Of a stretch of DNA of 64,000 nucleotides, positions 43,371 through 51,729 are shown one piece after another. How positions within the stretch are numbered: position 1 is the first letter of the stretch; each line of letters starts with the position of its first letter. The notes under the pieces were generated by a model. It was not told the origin of the DNA and searched no databases. It saw only the letters and a list, made by a program, of their open reading frames with translations. Position numbers and translations under genes: made by a program. The stretch comes from Vacuolonema iberomarrocanum LEGE 07170 (GTDB lineage: Bacteria; Cyanobacteriota; Cyanobacteriia; Elainellales; Elainellaceae): NCBI GenBank assembly GCA_015207365.1, contig JADEXA010000016.1, positions 48,725-112,724 of the forward strand, in the 5' to 3' direction.

Positions 43371-46163
43371 ATGCTGAAAACTCTGCTGGGCGATCCCAAC
43401 GCGCGCAAACTCAAAAGATACAACCCTGATGTTGCGCTCATTAATTCTTTAGAGCCTGAAATAGAAGCTCTGTCGGATGAAGATTTGCGCGGTAAAACAG
43501 CTGAATTCAAGGCGCGGTTGGAAAAAGACGAAACGTTAGACGATTTATTGCCCGAAGCGTTTGCAGTGGTTCGAGAGGCGGCTCGACGCGTATTGGGGAT
43601 GCGCCATTTCGATGTGCAGCTTGTCGGGGGGATGGTTCTCCATGATGGGCAAATTGCCGAAATGCGAACGGGGGAAGGAAAAACCCTGGTAGCAACTCTG
43701 CCAGCCTACCTCAATGCCCTTACCGGCAAAGGGGTGCATGTCGTTACCGTGAACGATTACCTGGCCCGTCGGGACGCGGAATGGATGGGACAGGTTCATC
43801 GGTTTTTGGGTCTAACGGTTGGTCTGCTTCAGCAAGGGATGTCTCCGGTAGAGCGGCGGCGCAACTACAGTGCCGATATTACCTATTGCACTAACAGTGA
43901 ACTGGGGTTTGACTACCTCCGTGACAACATGGCTCCGACCATGGATGAAGTGGTGCAGCGTCCCTTCAACTACTGTGTGATTGACGAGGTCGACTCCGTA
44001 CTAATTGACGAAGCCCGTACACCCCTCATCATTTCGGGGCAGGTCGATCGCCCTAGCGAAAAATATATTCGTGCGGCCCAAGTTGCAGCTCAGCTCAATA
44101 AGGAAGAACATTACGAGGTTGATGAAAAGCAACGCAACGTTTTGCTAACCGACGAGGGCTTCATTTCTGCCGAACAGATTTTGGGTGTGCAAGACCTGTT
44201 TGATCCAGCGGATCCCTGGGCGCACTATGTCTTCGGCGCGATTAAGGCCAAAGAGCTCTTCATCAAAGATGTGAGCTACATCGTGCGGAATGGGGAAGTG
44301 GTCATCGTGGATGAGTTTACAGGGCGGATAATGCCCGGTCGCCGTTGGAGCGATGGCTTGCACCAGGCGACCGAAGCGAAGGAAGGCGTAGACATCCAGC
44401 CAGAAACCCAGACGATGGCGACCATCACCTACCAGAATTTCTTCCGGATCTATCCAAAACTGGCTGGCATGACAGGAACGGCGAAAACCGAAGAACCCGA
44501 ATTCGAAAAAATTTACGACCTGGAAGTCACCGTCATTCCCACCAATCGGAAGAATGTACGGGAAGACTATGCGGATGTGGTCTACAAGACCGAGGAAGCC
44601 AAATGGAAGGCCGTTGCGAAGGAATGTGCAGAGATGCACGAACTGGGTCGCCCCGTGTTGGTGGGTACAACGAGTGTTGAAAAGTCTGAAGTGCTTTCGG
44701 TCTTGCTGCAGGAACTGAATGTGCCCCACAACCTGCTGAATGCGAAGCCAGAAAACGTGGAGCGAGAGTCTGAGATTGTTGCCCAGGCTGGGCGTCGGGG
44801 CGCGGTGACCATTGCCACAAACATGGCAGGGCGAGGAACCGACATCATTCTTGGAGGAAACGCTGAGTATATGGCGCGCCTCAAGGTGCGGGAATACTTC
44901 ATGCCACCCCTGGTGCAGCCGGAAGATGAGAATGGCTTTTCCGTGGCAAAGCCTATGTCTGGGAACGCCCAAAAGAGCGCCCAAGGATTTGCCCCTGACC
45001 AGAAGAAGGTAAAAACCTGGAAAGCGTCACCCCAAATTTATCCAGTAGAGCTGACGGCAGATGCAGAAAACCTGCTGAAGGTGGCTGTGACCCATGCGGT
45101 GGAGCAGTATGGTGAGCAATCCTTACCGGAACTGAAAGCCGAAGATATCGTAGCGACCGCAGCGGAAAAAGCGCCGACAGATGATCAGGTCATTTTGAAG
45201 CTACGGGAAGCCTACAACCGAATCAAGGATGAGTATGAACAGTTCACATCGGCTGAACATAACGATGTAGTCGGCTTGGGTGGTTTGCATGTGATTGGCA
45301 CCGAGCGTCACGATTCTCGCCGGATCGACAACCAGTTGCGCGGACGGGCAGGGCGTCAGGGTGACCCCGGTTCAACTCATTTCTTCTTGAGCTTGCAAGA
45401 TAACCTGCTGCGGATTTTTGGGGGCGATCGCGTCGCCGGTCTCATGAATGCCTTCCGGGTGGAGGAAGACATGCCCATCGAGTCGGGCATCCTCACCCGT
45501 TCCCTGGAGGGGGCGCAGAAGAAGGTCGAAACCCATTACTACGACATGCGGAAGCAGGTCTTTGAATATGACGAGGTGATGAACAACCAGCGTCGTGCCA
45601 TCTATGCCGAGCGTCGTCGCGTACTGGAAGGACAAGACCTAAAAGAACAGGTTGTGAAGTATGCAGAAATGACAATGGATGACATTGTCAATTCCTACAT
45701 CAACCCCGATCTACCCCCCGAAGAGTGGGCGCTCGACAAGGTTGTCGCTAAGGTGAAGGAGTTCGTTCAGTTGCTGTCTGACCTCGAACCCGTTCAATTG
45801 GACGACCTGTCTCCGGGCGAAATCAAAACCTTCCTGCATGAGCAGGTACGCATTGCCTATGATCGCAAGGAAGCCGAAATCGACACCATCAAGCCAGGAT
45901 TGATGCGGGATGCGGAGCGCTTCTTCATCCTGCAACAAATCGATACCCTGTGGCGGGAGCACCTGCAACAGATGGACGCTCTACGAGAGTCGGTCGGTTG
46001 GCGCGGCTACGGACAGCGCGATCCGCTTGTGGAATATAAGAGTGAAGGCTACGAGCTGTTCCTGAACATGATGACGGACATTCGTCGGAATGTTGTGTAC
46101 TCTCTGTTCCAATTCCAGCCGCAGGCACAGCCAACGGCTCAGCAAGTCAGCAAGTCGGTGTAG
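43371..46163 (+). CDS. secA: Preprotein translocase ATPase SecA
   Basis: A 930-residue full-length motor of the Sec system, driving proteins through SecYEG in the plasma and thylakoid membranes. Walker A is [17 protein letters not shown], the DEAD-type box is [21 protein letters not shown], and the second RecA domain has [18 protein letters not shown] and [13 protein letters not shown]. The preprotein cross-linking, helical wing and scaffold domains are all present. An insert of about 80 residues ([14 protein letters not shown] ... TADAENLLK) is typical of cyanobacterial and plastid SecA. The C-terminus ends in a Gln/Pro tail without the zinc motif of E. coli SecA. Confidence 0.98.
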   Translation: MLKTLLGDPNARKLKRYNPDVALINSLEPEIEALSDEDLRGKTAEFKARLEKDETLDDLLPEAFAVVREAARRVLGMRHFDVQLVGGMVLHDGQIAEMRTGEGKTLVATLPAYLNALTGKGVHVVTVNDYLARRDAEWMGQVHRFLGLTVGLLQQGMSPVERRRNYSADITYCTNSELGFDYLRDNMAPTMDEVVQRPFNYCVIDEVDSVLIDEARTPLIISGQVDRPSEKYIRAAQVAAQLNKEEHYEVDEKQRNVLLTDEGFISAEQILGVQDLFDPADPWAHYVFGAIKAKELFIKDVSYIVRNGEVVIVDEFTGRIMPGRRWSDGLHQATEAKEGVDIQPETQTMATITYQNFFRIYPKLAGMTGTAKTEEPEFEKIYDLEVTVIPTNRKNVREDYADVVYKTEEAKWKAVAKECAEMHELGRPVLVGTTSVEKSEVLSVLLQELNVPHNLLNAKPENVERESEIVAQAGRRGAVTIATNMAGRGTDIILGGNAEYMARLKVREYFMPPLVQPEDENGFSVAKPMSGNAQKSAQGFAPDQKKVKTWKASPQIYPVELTADAENLLKVAVTHAVEQYGEQSLPELKAEDIVATAAEKAPTDDQVILKLREAYNRIKDEYEQFTSAEHNDVVGLGGLHVIGTERHDSRRIDNQLRGRAGRQGDPGSTHFFLSLQDNLLRIFGGDRVAGLMNAFRVEEDMPIESGILTRSLEGAQKKVETHYYDMRKQVFEYDEVMNNQRRAIYAERRRVLEGQDLKEQVVKYAEMTMDDIVNSYINPDLPPEEWALDKVVAKVKEFVQLLSDLEPVQLDDLSPGEIKTFLHEQVRIAYDRKEAEIDTIKPGLMRDAERFFILQQIDTLWREHLQQMDALRESVGWRGYGQRDPLVEYKSEGYELFLNMMTDIRRNVVYSLFQFQPQAQPTAQQVSKSV

Positions 46164-46312
46164 TTGCGATCGCTAGTCGAGTAGGGTGACGGGGAGAGGG
46201 GCAGGGCTAGGGTATCCTGGCTCTCGTCAAAGCTGTCTACAAAACTGGACTTACAAAACTGGACTTGCCGACAGCTTGTTAGTCACGTTGCCACTGAGAG
46301 CGAGAAGGAAGC

Positions 46313-46921
46313 ATGGCACAAACAGACTTGGAATTGCCTACCTTTGTCCTGGCTTCGGCGTCGCCTGCCCGCCTGCGGCTCCTCCGGAATATCGGTATCG
46401 AGCCAACGGTATGCCCGAGCGACTTTGACGAGTCGCAGATTCAACTGACAAATCCTCAAGCACTGGTGGAGGCGCTGGCGAAAGGCAAGGCTGAGGTCGT
46501 AGCCCAGCGCTTTCCTGATGCTCTAGTGCTGGGTTGTGATTCTATCTTGGCGCTGGATGGAGAAATTTACGGCAAACCTGAGACTGCGGAGGTAGCGATC
46601 GCCCGCTGGAAAACCATGCGCGGCAAGGTGGGAACGCTCTACACCGGGCATGTTCTGCTTGATACTCGTCAGGACAAGGCTGTGGCGGGTTGCGGCATAA
46701 CAGAGGTTCACTTCGCTGCGGTGAGCGATCGCCAAATTGCAGCCTACGTTGCGACAGGTGAGCCCCTCAACTGCGCCGGATGCTTTGCTCTGGAAGGACG
46801 AGGAGGCTTGTTTGTTGAGAAGCTAGTGGGCTGTCACAGCAACGTGATTGGATTGAGTTTGCCGTTACTGCGATCGCTGATTGAACAATTAGGCTACGAC
46901 ATTATTGATTTTTGGGCTTGA
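46313..46921 (+). CDS. maf: Maf-type nucleotide pyrophosphatase
   Basis: A 202-residue protein of the Maf/Ham1-related family, which hydrolyses non-canonical or canonical nucleoside triphosphates. [21 protein letters not shown] is the N-terminal signature (S-x-S-P-R-R variant), [19 protein letters not shown] holds the catalytic Asp, and [29 protein letters not shown] is the conserved third motif. The ATG at 46313 has GAAGGAAG just upstream. It follows secA by 150 bp; a shared transcript is possible. Closely related to Maf proteins annotated as septum inhibitors; the enzymatic name is safer. Confidence 0.93.
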   Translation: MAQTDLELPTFVLASASPARLRLLRNIGIEPTVCPSDFDESQIQLTNPQALVEALAKGKAEVVAQRFPDALVLGCDSILALDGEIYGKPETAEVAIARWKTMRGKVGTLYTGHVLLDTRQDKAVAGCGITEVHFAAVSDRQIAAYVATGEPLNCAGCFALEGRGGLFVEKLVGCHSNVIGLSLPLLRSLIEQLGYDIIDFWA

Positions 46922-46946
46922 TATCAAGCTACAGAATCTGAGTCAA

Positions 46947-46983
46947 TTTTTTGAGACCCTTGTGCCACAAGGGTCTCAAAAAA
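46947..46983 (+). terminator. Hairpin K, bidirectional terminator after maf
   Basis: TTTTTTGAGACCCTTGT-GCC-ACAAGGGTCTCAAAAAA: 17-bp perfect arms with A/T runs outside on both strands, 26 bp after the maf stop. It fits an intrinsic terminator, and its shape is shared with the other hairpins of the window. Confidence 0.75.
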
Positions 46984-47223
46984 TGTCTGGGGTGGAGTCT
47001 TCGCAAGTATGCTGGCGTAAACTACGTAACCGTAAGAAACGACACCCCAACTACTACTGATGTCAAATAGACTGAATATAAGGGCTTTAAATTCCTATAG
47101 ATTGCATACAGGTATTTCAACAAATTTACGGACGTCGTTAGGCTGCTCCCTTGGGAGAATTCACATTAAGTCTTTATTAAATTGAAGTCTTTGTACGACC
47201 CCATTTTGTCTCCGAGCTTTTAC

Positions 47224-47238
47224 TTAACAGTCTGTTAA
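47224..47238. promoter_or_regulatory. Operator-like palindrome
   Basis: TTAACAG-T-CTGTTAA, a perfect 15-base inverted repeat about 250 bp before the kinase gene. Its form resembles TetR/AcrR operators; no such regulator is nearby. Confidence 0.35.
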
Positions 47239-47243
47239 ACTTT

Positions 47244-47257
47244 TGTACAAGGGTACT
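47244..47257. promoter_or_regulatory. Possible LexA box
   Basis: TGTACAAGGGTACT fits the cyanobacterial LexA pattern RGTACNNNDGTWCB except for the first base. It is six bases after the TTAACAG palindrome. One match alone is weak evidence. Confidence 0.25.
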
Positions 47258-47486
47258 CCGTGGTGCGTTCAATTTTGGAGCTGTCGCGGCTTTAGGAAGC
47301 TATCACAGGGGCGCAGTTCGTCGATTTTCCTTAGCGGCCTGCCAAGATACTCCTTAACGATTGAACGTTATCCTTGGTGCGATCGCTAATATTACAGAAC
47401 CCCCTCTTTTCTGGTTCATTTCACCTTACATTTTTATTAGCTATCCTCTGCCGTCATACGTCGTGTGATCCTACAGCCACGCAGAT

Positions 47487-48584
47487 ATGGAATCTTCCAC
47501 CTCTACTATCACCCCACGTCGCGCCTCTAAAAAGCAAGACCCAAGTCGTCTCAATGCGGCTTGTGGTTCCTCAGAACGCCTACATGATCGGTATCAGGTC
47601 ATCCGAGCGTTAGGCCGGGGAGGCTTTGGGGTTACCTTTTTGGCACAGGATATGCAGCTGCCTGGCGAACCCCATTGTGTCATCAAGCAACTATGTCCCA
47701 AAGTCGATAATCCGGCTGCGTTTGAGCGCGCTTGTGAGCGGTTTGAACGCGAGGCCAAAACGCTTAGCCAACTGGGGAGTCATGCCCATATTCCTCGCCT
47801 GCTGGACTACTTCCAGATTGAGGATGAATTTTACCTGGTGCAAGAGTACATTCGTGGCACCACGCTGGCACGACAGGTAAAGCGGCATGGAACGCATTCC
47901 GAAAAGGGCGTGAAGCAGTTCTTGCTTGAAATTTTGCCCATCCTTGATTTTGTTCATCGACAGCAAGTTATCCATCGCGATATCAAGCCGCCCAACCTCA
48001 TTCGTTGCGAAGATGATAACCGTTTGGTGCTCATCGACTTTGGGGCCGTGAAGGAAGAAATTGTTGGGCTTGAGAATACCCAACGAGGGGCAACGACCCA
48101 ATTTGTTGGAACCTTGGGCTTTTCTCCCCCCGAACAGTTGGCGATGCGCCCAACCTACTCGAGCGATATCTATGCTGTTGGCGTAACGTGCCTTTATCTG
48201 CTAACGGGCAAGCCTCCAATGGATTTTGCTTACGACCCCTATTCCGGAGAGATTTGCTGGCAGGAAGAGGTAGATGTGAGTGAGTATTTTGCTCGCCTCC
48301 TCGACCGGATGCTGAAGGCTTCGGTCGGCGAGCGCTACCAATCTGTCGAACAAGTGCTGCGTGCCCTAGAACTGGAACCTTACATCGACAACCTCTCAGA
48401 TTGCATGAATACGAAGCGGCGACTTTCGGATTCGATGGACGATGAAGACCAATCTTCGGCCTACTCTCCCTTTAACCGAACGGCTGAACAAATTCGTCAA
48501 TGGCGCTGCCGCTTACGGCAACATCAGAGCCAAAAGGAGAACCTGTTACCCCGCTCAGGATATTCAGCAGATTATTGCCAGTAG
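47487..48584 (+). CDS. Serine/threonine protein kinase
   Basis: A 365-residue Hanks-type kinase, cytosolic, with no membrane segment. The Gly-rich loop is ALGRGGFGVTFLAQD, the ATP lysine is in HCVIKQL, the catalytic loop is HRDIKPPNLI and the metal-binding motif is LIDFGAVKEE; activation segment TQFVGTLGFSPPEQL follows. The domain ends near residue 300 and a polar 65-residue tail follows, without the repeats or WD domains that many cyanobacterial kinases carry. The catalytic loop has PPN where the family usually has PEN; PPN is common in this cyanobacterial kinase group. Substrates are unknown. Confidence 0.93.
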   Translation: MESSTSTITPRRASKKQDPSRLNAACGSSERLHDRYQVIRALGRGGFGVTFLAQDMQLPGEPHCVIKQLCPKVDNPAAFERACERFEREAKTLSQLGSHAHIPRLLDYFQIEDEFYLVQEYIRGTTLARQVKRHGTHSEKGVKQFLLEILPILDFVHRQQVIHRDIKPPNLIRCEDDNRLVLIDFGAVKEEIVGLENTQRGATTQFVGTLGFSPPEQLAMRPTYSSDIYAVGVTCLYLLTGKPPMDFAYDPYSGEICWQEEVDVSEYFARLLDRMLKASVGERYQSVEQVLRALELEPYIDNLSDCMNTKRRLSDSMDDEDQSSAYSPFNRTAEQIRQWRCRLRQHQSQKENLLPRSGYSADYCQ

Positions 48585-48622
48585 CCTCTGAAATCAGCTC
48601 ACGCTTGGAATTTGAGCGTTTT

Positions 48623-48700
48623 AGCAAATCCGGTTGAAGAATCCAAATATCGCTTGTGCCCGTTGCAAAGCAGCAGACGCAAACAATAGTTGGTTTTTTC
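48623..48700 (+). repeat. Palindromic element family C, copy C2 (decayed)
   Basis: The left end GCAAATCCGGTTGAAGAA matches C3; the stem (CTTGTGCCCGTTGCAAAGCAGCAGACGCAAAC) has several mismatches and no right end is found. It is an older copy. It lies 25 bp before element F2. Confidence 0.7.
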
Positions 48701-48726
48701 CTTAAGCGCGTAGCGCTGCATTGAGT

Positions 48727-48829
48727 AATACCAATTCTACAAAAACCAAAACCAGATAATTTTTTGGAAGCCCCGCAGCGCGGGACTTTCAAAAAATTAT
48801 CTGTAGTGGATTCTTAGCGAATTGGTATA
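48727..48829. repeat. Palindromic element family F, copy F2
   Basis: Outer ends ATACCAATTC and GAATTGGTAT, then a non-pairing zone of about 15 bases on each side, then a stem at 48753-48803 (CAGATAATTTTTTG, tip CCCCGC-AGC-GCGGG) with two mismatches. The tip and layout match F1 (35818-36096), though the outer sequence differs. Confidence 0.8.
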
Positions 48830-48832
48830 AAC

Positions 48833-49369
48833 CTAGTAAACCGAAAAGGAATCTACGACATCACGAAACTGGTCTTCTACCTTTTGCCAACGCCGATCGG
48901 TCGTGGAGAGGTTGAAGGTGAAGAGTCGGTTGCGCCGCACAATGACACTGGCTAGATTGTGACGCATTTGATTGGGGAGCTGAACTTCATATTCCAGGAG
49001 GTAGTAGGTTTTACCCTCCACATCCTTGCGATTGGCACTGAGCAATTCTGCTGTGCGTCCAGAGTCGGGAGGGGCGATCGCATTCTGCGACAAACGATAG
49101 CCGACGTCGCTGGGCGTACCCAAATCGTCTAATGTCTTGCCATCAGGGACATCGCTGATGATGACGCTAACGTTCTCGGTTTCTTCGACCAAGTCATGAA
49201 GCACGATATCAGGGCCACCGGGAACCTTTACGGGAACCCAGCCATTGGGATAAAGAAACTCATAGCCGTCATAGCTGTCGGCATAAACCTGGAGCGATGT
49301 GCCCAGGGCGCATCCTTGCAGTAGGACAGTGAGGGTAACCAACAGCAGAGCAACGATGTGCTTCAACAT
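48833..49369 (-). CDS. CyanoP / PsbP-like lipoprotein
   Basis: A 178-residue lumenal lipoprotein of the PsbP family, associated with photosystem II assembly. The signal peptide MLKHIVALLLVTLTVLLQGC ends in a lipobox, with Cys20 as the lipidated residue. The mature part begins with the YADSYDGYEFLYPNGWVPV segment found in PsbP proteins and continues with VSVIISDVPDGKTLDDLG and YYLLEYEVQLPNQMRHNLASVIV. Length and motifs fit CyanoP. It lies convergent with the kinase gene, separated by repeats C2 and F2. Confidence 0.9.
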   Translation of the reverse strand: MLKHIVALLLVTLTVLLQGCALGTSLQVYADSYDGYEFLYPNGWVPVKVPGGPDIVLHDLVEETENVSVIISDVPDGKTLDDLGTPSDVGYRLSQNAIAPPDSGRTAELLSANRKDVEGKTYYLLEYEVQLPNQMRHNLASVIVRRNRLFTFNLSTTDRRWQKVEDQFRDVVDSFSVY

Positions 49370-49428
49370 TCTAGAAGTCCGATAACGCCAGTTTTATTCT
49401 CCCATCTTCCCGTTCAGGTCGTCCTCAA

Positions 49429-49483
49429 AGGTAATGATTTTTGGATGTGCGGGCTCAGCCCGCACATCCAAAAATCATTACCT
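49429..49483. repeat. 27-bp-arm perfect hairpin H
   Basis: Arms AGGTAATGATTTTTGGATGT plus GCGGGCT are perfect over 27 bp around a single C. It abuts element A3 on the same end where hairpin G1 abuts A2. Confidence 0.9.
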
Positions 49484-49577
49484 ATAGCGCTATGCGCGTT
49501 AGTTAAGTACGGTTGTGTGGGGCGCGCCGCGCCCCACACAACCGTTGCTGTGCTTAATGCGGTTGCACACCGCTATA
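49483..49577 (+). repeat. Palindromic element family A, copy A3
   Basis: A 95-base copy, the reverse complement of A2 with one difference. The stem at 49511-49543 has 15-bp perfect arms around GCC. Confidence 0.9.
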
Positions 49578-49620
49578 CCATCACTTTCGTTCATAATCGG
49601 GCGTTGTGGATTATGGGAAT

Positions 49621-49665
49621 GAAAGCTGTATGAATCGAAACGAAGTTTCGATTCATACAGCTTTC
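49621..49665. repeat. 21-bp-arm perfect hairpin I
   Basis: GAAAGCTGTATGAATCGAAAC, loop GAA, then the perfect complement. Unlike the others it has no GC-rich tip. The 15-base direct repeat on both sides (one mismatch) suggests an insertion with duplicated flank. Confidence 0.8.
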
Positions 49666-49711
49666 CAGCAACGTTCGTAATCGGGCCATTTGTATAGGGT
49701 CGGTGAGTTGG

Positions 49712-49987
49712 CTAGGGCTCACCACACCAGTCGGGGCAGAGTTCACCCAGCCAACCTAGGGGATGGAAGCCACAAATCAAAAGGCTGCGCTGATCGCCAT
49801 AACCGTAGGCGATGCCATGGTAATGGATACAGCCTTCGCAAACCTCAGGTCGAGATGTTTCGGGTTTGCTGAAGCCGAGCTGCGATCGCAAGATATGGCG
49901 CTTACTTTGTTGCCGATGCCAGCGGGCGTGGTCGGAACGACGAAAGCAGGCATTGGCCGACTGAAAATGGGTATGAGAAGCGTTCAT
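49712..49987 (-). CDS. Small Cys-rich protein
   Basis: A 91-residue protein. The first half is polar, with many His and Arg. The second half has a regular cysteine pattern: EVCEGCIHYHGIAYG, then LLICGFHPLGW, then LCPDWCGEP. CxGCxHYHG and the final CPDW are features I associate with short conserved cyanobacterial proteins, and the His/Cys spacing suggests a bound metal. The strand opposite also has a frame of 133 codons (49763-50164), but its translation has no such pattern. The frame opens at 50041; ATG at 49987 is my choice. Function unknown. Confidence 0.55.
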   Translation of the reverse strand: MNASHTHFQSANACFRRSDHARWHRQQSKRHILRSQLGFSKPETSRPEVCEGCIHYHGIAYGYGDQRSLLICGFHPLGWLGELCPDWCGEP

Positions 49988-50250
49988 AGGTCTGAATGGA
50001 GCCAATTGGAAAGAAACGGAACGGATGGGCTTCGCGGGCATCCGACAACCGATGCAATTGCCTCAATCGTAGTTAGGCAAACAACACCCAAATGGATGGG
50101 TCGTCTAAAGGTTCATATCTGTTTGCAAATCGACTTCGCAGAGAGTCATAGCGATATAGAGTGAGGGTTGCCATGAGCTTGCCAACGTCAGTCATTGCCG
50201 TTGCCATCAGGGTCAATGCTACCCACCCTCATGTAGAGATTATGCAACCA

Positions 50251-50283
50251 AAAAGCCCAGCGGAATCAAATCCACTGGGTTTA
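50251..50283 (-). terminator. Terminator of the sulfite oxidase-like gene
   Basis: Read on the minus strand: AACCCAGTGGA-TTTGAT-TCCGCTGGGCTTTTT. A good stem with one G-T pair and a T run, about 50 bp after the stop of the gene at 50331. Confidence 0.85.
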
Positions 50284-50330
50284 TCATAATCAAAAATTAT
50301 TCTCCCCTCCAACTCGCTAATCGAGGATCG

Positions 50331-50921
50331 TTAAGAGGAGTAACGTTCTTCGCTCCAGGGCTCACCTCGACGGTGATAGCCATTGCGCTCCCAAAATCCT
50401 AGTTCCTCGTGATCCAGAAATTCTAATCCCTGAATCCATTTCGCACTTTTCCAGGCATAGAGATGGGGAACGACCAGCCGCATCGGCCCGCCGTGATCCG
50501 CTGGAAGGGGTTCTCCAGAAAGGGTATGGGCGAAGAAGTTTGGCTCTTGCTGGAAATCGTCAAGGGTGAGGTTGGTTGTATAGCCGCCATAACAATGCAG
50601 CATCACATGGGATGCATCGGACTGCAGCGTCACCTGTGCCATAACGTCTGACACTTTGACCCCAACCCATTGCACATCCAACTTAGACCAGCGAGTGACG
50701 CAATGAAAGTCTTCGGTGAAATCGGTCTGCGGCAAATTCATGAAATCTTGCCACGAGAAAGTCGCAGGTGTGGCCTTGCCCCACACCCTTAACTCCCAGT
50801 CCGTTGTCGCTACTTTAGGTGTTTCACCGTAAGTCATGACCGGGAATCCCTTTGCTAGGTGCTGCTTGGGAGGGATACGGTCGGACAGATCGGAGGAAGG
50901 TTTTTCAAAGAATTTGCCCAT
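50331..50921 (-). CDS. Sulfite oxidase-like molybdopterin protein
   Basis: A 196-residue protein of the sulfite oxidase-like oxidoreductase family (YedY/MsrP and YuiH relatives). DFHCVTRWSKLDVQWVGVKVSDVM includes the Cys that ligates the molybdenum in the family, followed by the RWS motif. Later come HVMLHCYGGYTTNLTLDD, LPADHGGPMRLVVPHLYAWKSAKWIQGLEFLD, where HGGPxRLxxPxxYxxKSxKW is the typical cofactor pocket. No signal peptide or Tat motif is seen, so it seems cytosolic, unlike MsrP. The substrate is not known. A strong terminator follows the gene. Confidence 0.92.
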   Translation of the reverse strand: MGKFFEKPSSDLSDRIPPKQHLAKGFPVMTYGETPKVATTDWELRVWGKATPATFSWQDFMNLPQTDFTEDFHCVTRWSKLDVQWVGVKVSDVMAQVTLQSDASHVMLHCYGGYTTNLTLDDFQQEPNFFAHTLSGEPLPADHGGPMRLVVPHLYAWKSAKWIQGLEFLDHEELGFWERNGYHRRGEPWSEERYSS

Positions 50922-51054
50922 GATTTAGCCCATGATCTGAGTCGAGTGAGCGTAACGGAACAATTGCCCTTAACTGACGCAGGTCGCGGCAACCCACCCT
51001 GACCTGCGCTGTCTGCAATGGCTGCAACTGGAAACCAGGCTATCAGTATTGGCT

Positions 51055-51234
51055 TTACTCTTCGTCTTCGTCTTCCTCTTCACTGGTCGGATAGACAAAG
51101 CTGGACGAACGACCCGACAACACTGACTTGCCGAGAGAGAGGGCTCTTTGTGCCTGCTTCCCTGCTTTGCGTCGCCAGTGGGCTCGCCGCTGATCGCGCT
51201 TAGCTTTGGAGGTTTTCTTCTTTGGAACCGCCAT
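51055..51234 (-). CDS. rpmF: 50S ribosomal protein L32
   Basis: A 59-residue ribosomal protein, starting [20 protein letters not shown], the universal L32 N-terminus, followed by [21 protein letters not shown]. The tail [14 protein letters not shown] is acidic, as in other cyanobacterial L32 proteins. It lacks the four zinc-ligand cysteines of some bacterial forms, so it is the C-minus type. The gene is short and easily missed; a longer frame (50970-51266) overlaps it in the wrong register. It stands alone on the minus strand between the sulfite oxidase-like and the caspase-like genes. Confidence 0.97.
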   Translation of the reverse strand: MAVPKKKTSKAKRDQRRAHWRRKAGKQAQRALSLGKSVLSGRSSSFVYPTSEEEDEDEE

Positions 51235-51266
51235 GATGACTTTGCCGCTTCATTTAATTTGTTCAC

Positions 51267-51708
51267 AACCTTTCAATTCTAATCGGTTTTCTGGCGATCG
51301 CTCAAAGCAATTTCTAGAATTCCGCTAAGATCTTCCTTCGGTGATTTCTGGGAGATGGCGAACGGTGAATTGTGCTGAATGCTATTTTCTTGTATGTCGA
51401 TCCGGTGAATTCCGCATCCAATCTAGGAAAGTTGCGTTATGTTTGTCAGTTAGGAGATTAAGTGTTGGATTGATATAGTAAAGGCTTTGATCATCTGCTT
51501 GAACTATTTCTCACGCTACGGATTCTCTCATCACAGATGATTCATTGTTGTCTTGACTTTAATTCTTGCTAAGTATTTTTCGGATTTTTTCGAAAAAAGG
51601 AACTTTGGAGCGGAAGAGGGAAACCTAAGGTTGTTAATGAGTCTTTTCCTGTGGAGTGCCTTTGAGTGTTGAGAGAGTAAATGTGGTTTTGGGCATTCTC
51701 CGGAGCAG
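51267..51708. other. Divergent intergenic region, rpmF to caspase-like gene
   Basis: About 440 bp with no gene or hairpin element. AT-rich around 51540-51600; it must contain the divergent promoters. Confidence 0.4.
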
Positions 51709-51729
51709 GTGATAGGGGCGCACATCGTT

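Larger units (their letters stand above)
46922..47486. other. Intergenic region, maf to Ser/Thr kinase gene
   Basis: 565 bp with hairpin K near its left end (46947-46983) and two operator-like sites at 47224-47257 in the leader of the kinase gene. No gene is seen. Confidence 0.5.
49370..49711. other. Repeat-filled intergenic region
   Basis: 342 bp holding three palindromes in a row: H (49429-49483), A3 (49483-49577) and I (49621-49665). Two near-identical 15-base direct repeats, CGTTCATAATCGGGC and CGTTCGTAATCGGGC, at 49588 and 49672 flank hairpin I. Confidence 0.7.

Noticed and set aside
44145..44984. 279-codon frame antisense to secA
   Set aside because: Lies within highly conserved SecA motifs on the other strand; no protein-like pattern and no start context.
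49763..50164. 133-codon + strand frame
   Set aside because: Its composition is poor and it lies opposite a small protein with a regular cysteine pattern, which I take as the real gene.
50970..51266. 98-codon minus-strand frame
   Set aside because: It overlaps rpmF in the wrong register. The L32 sequence in the neighbouring frame explains the coding signal.
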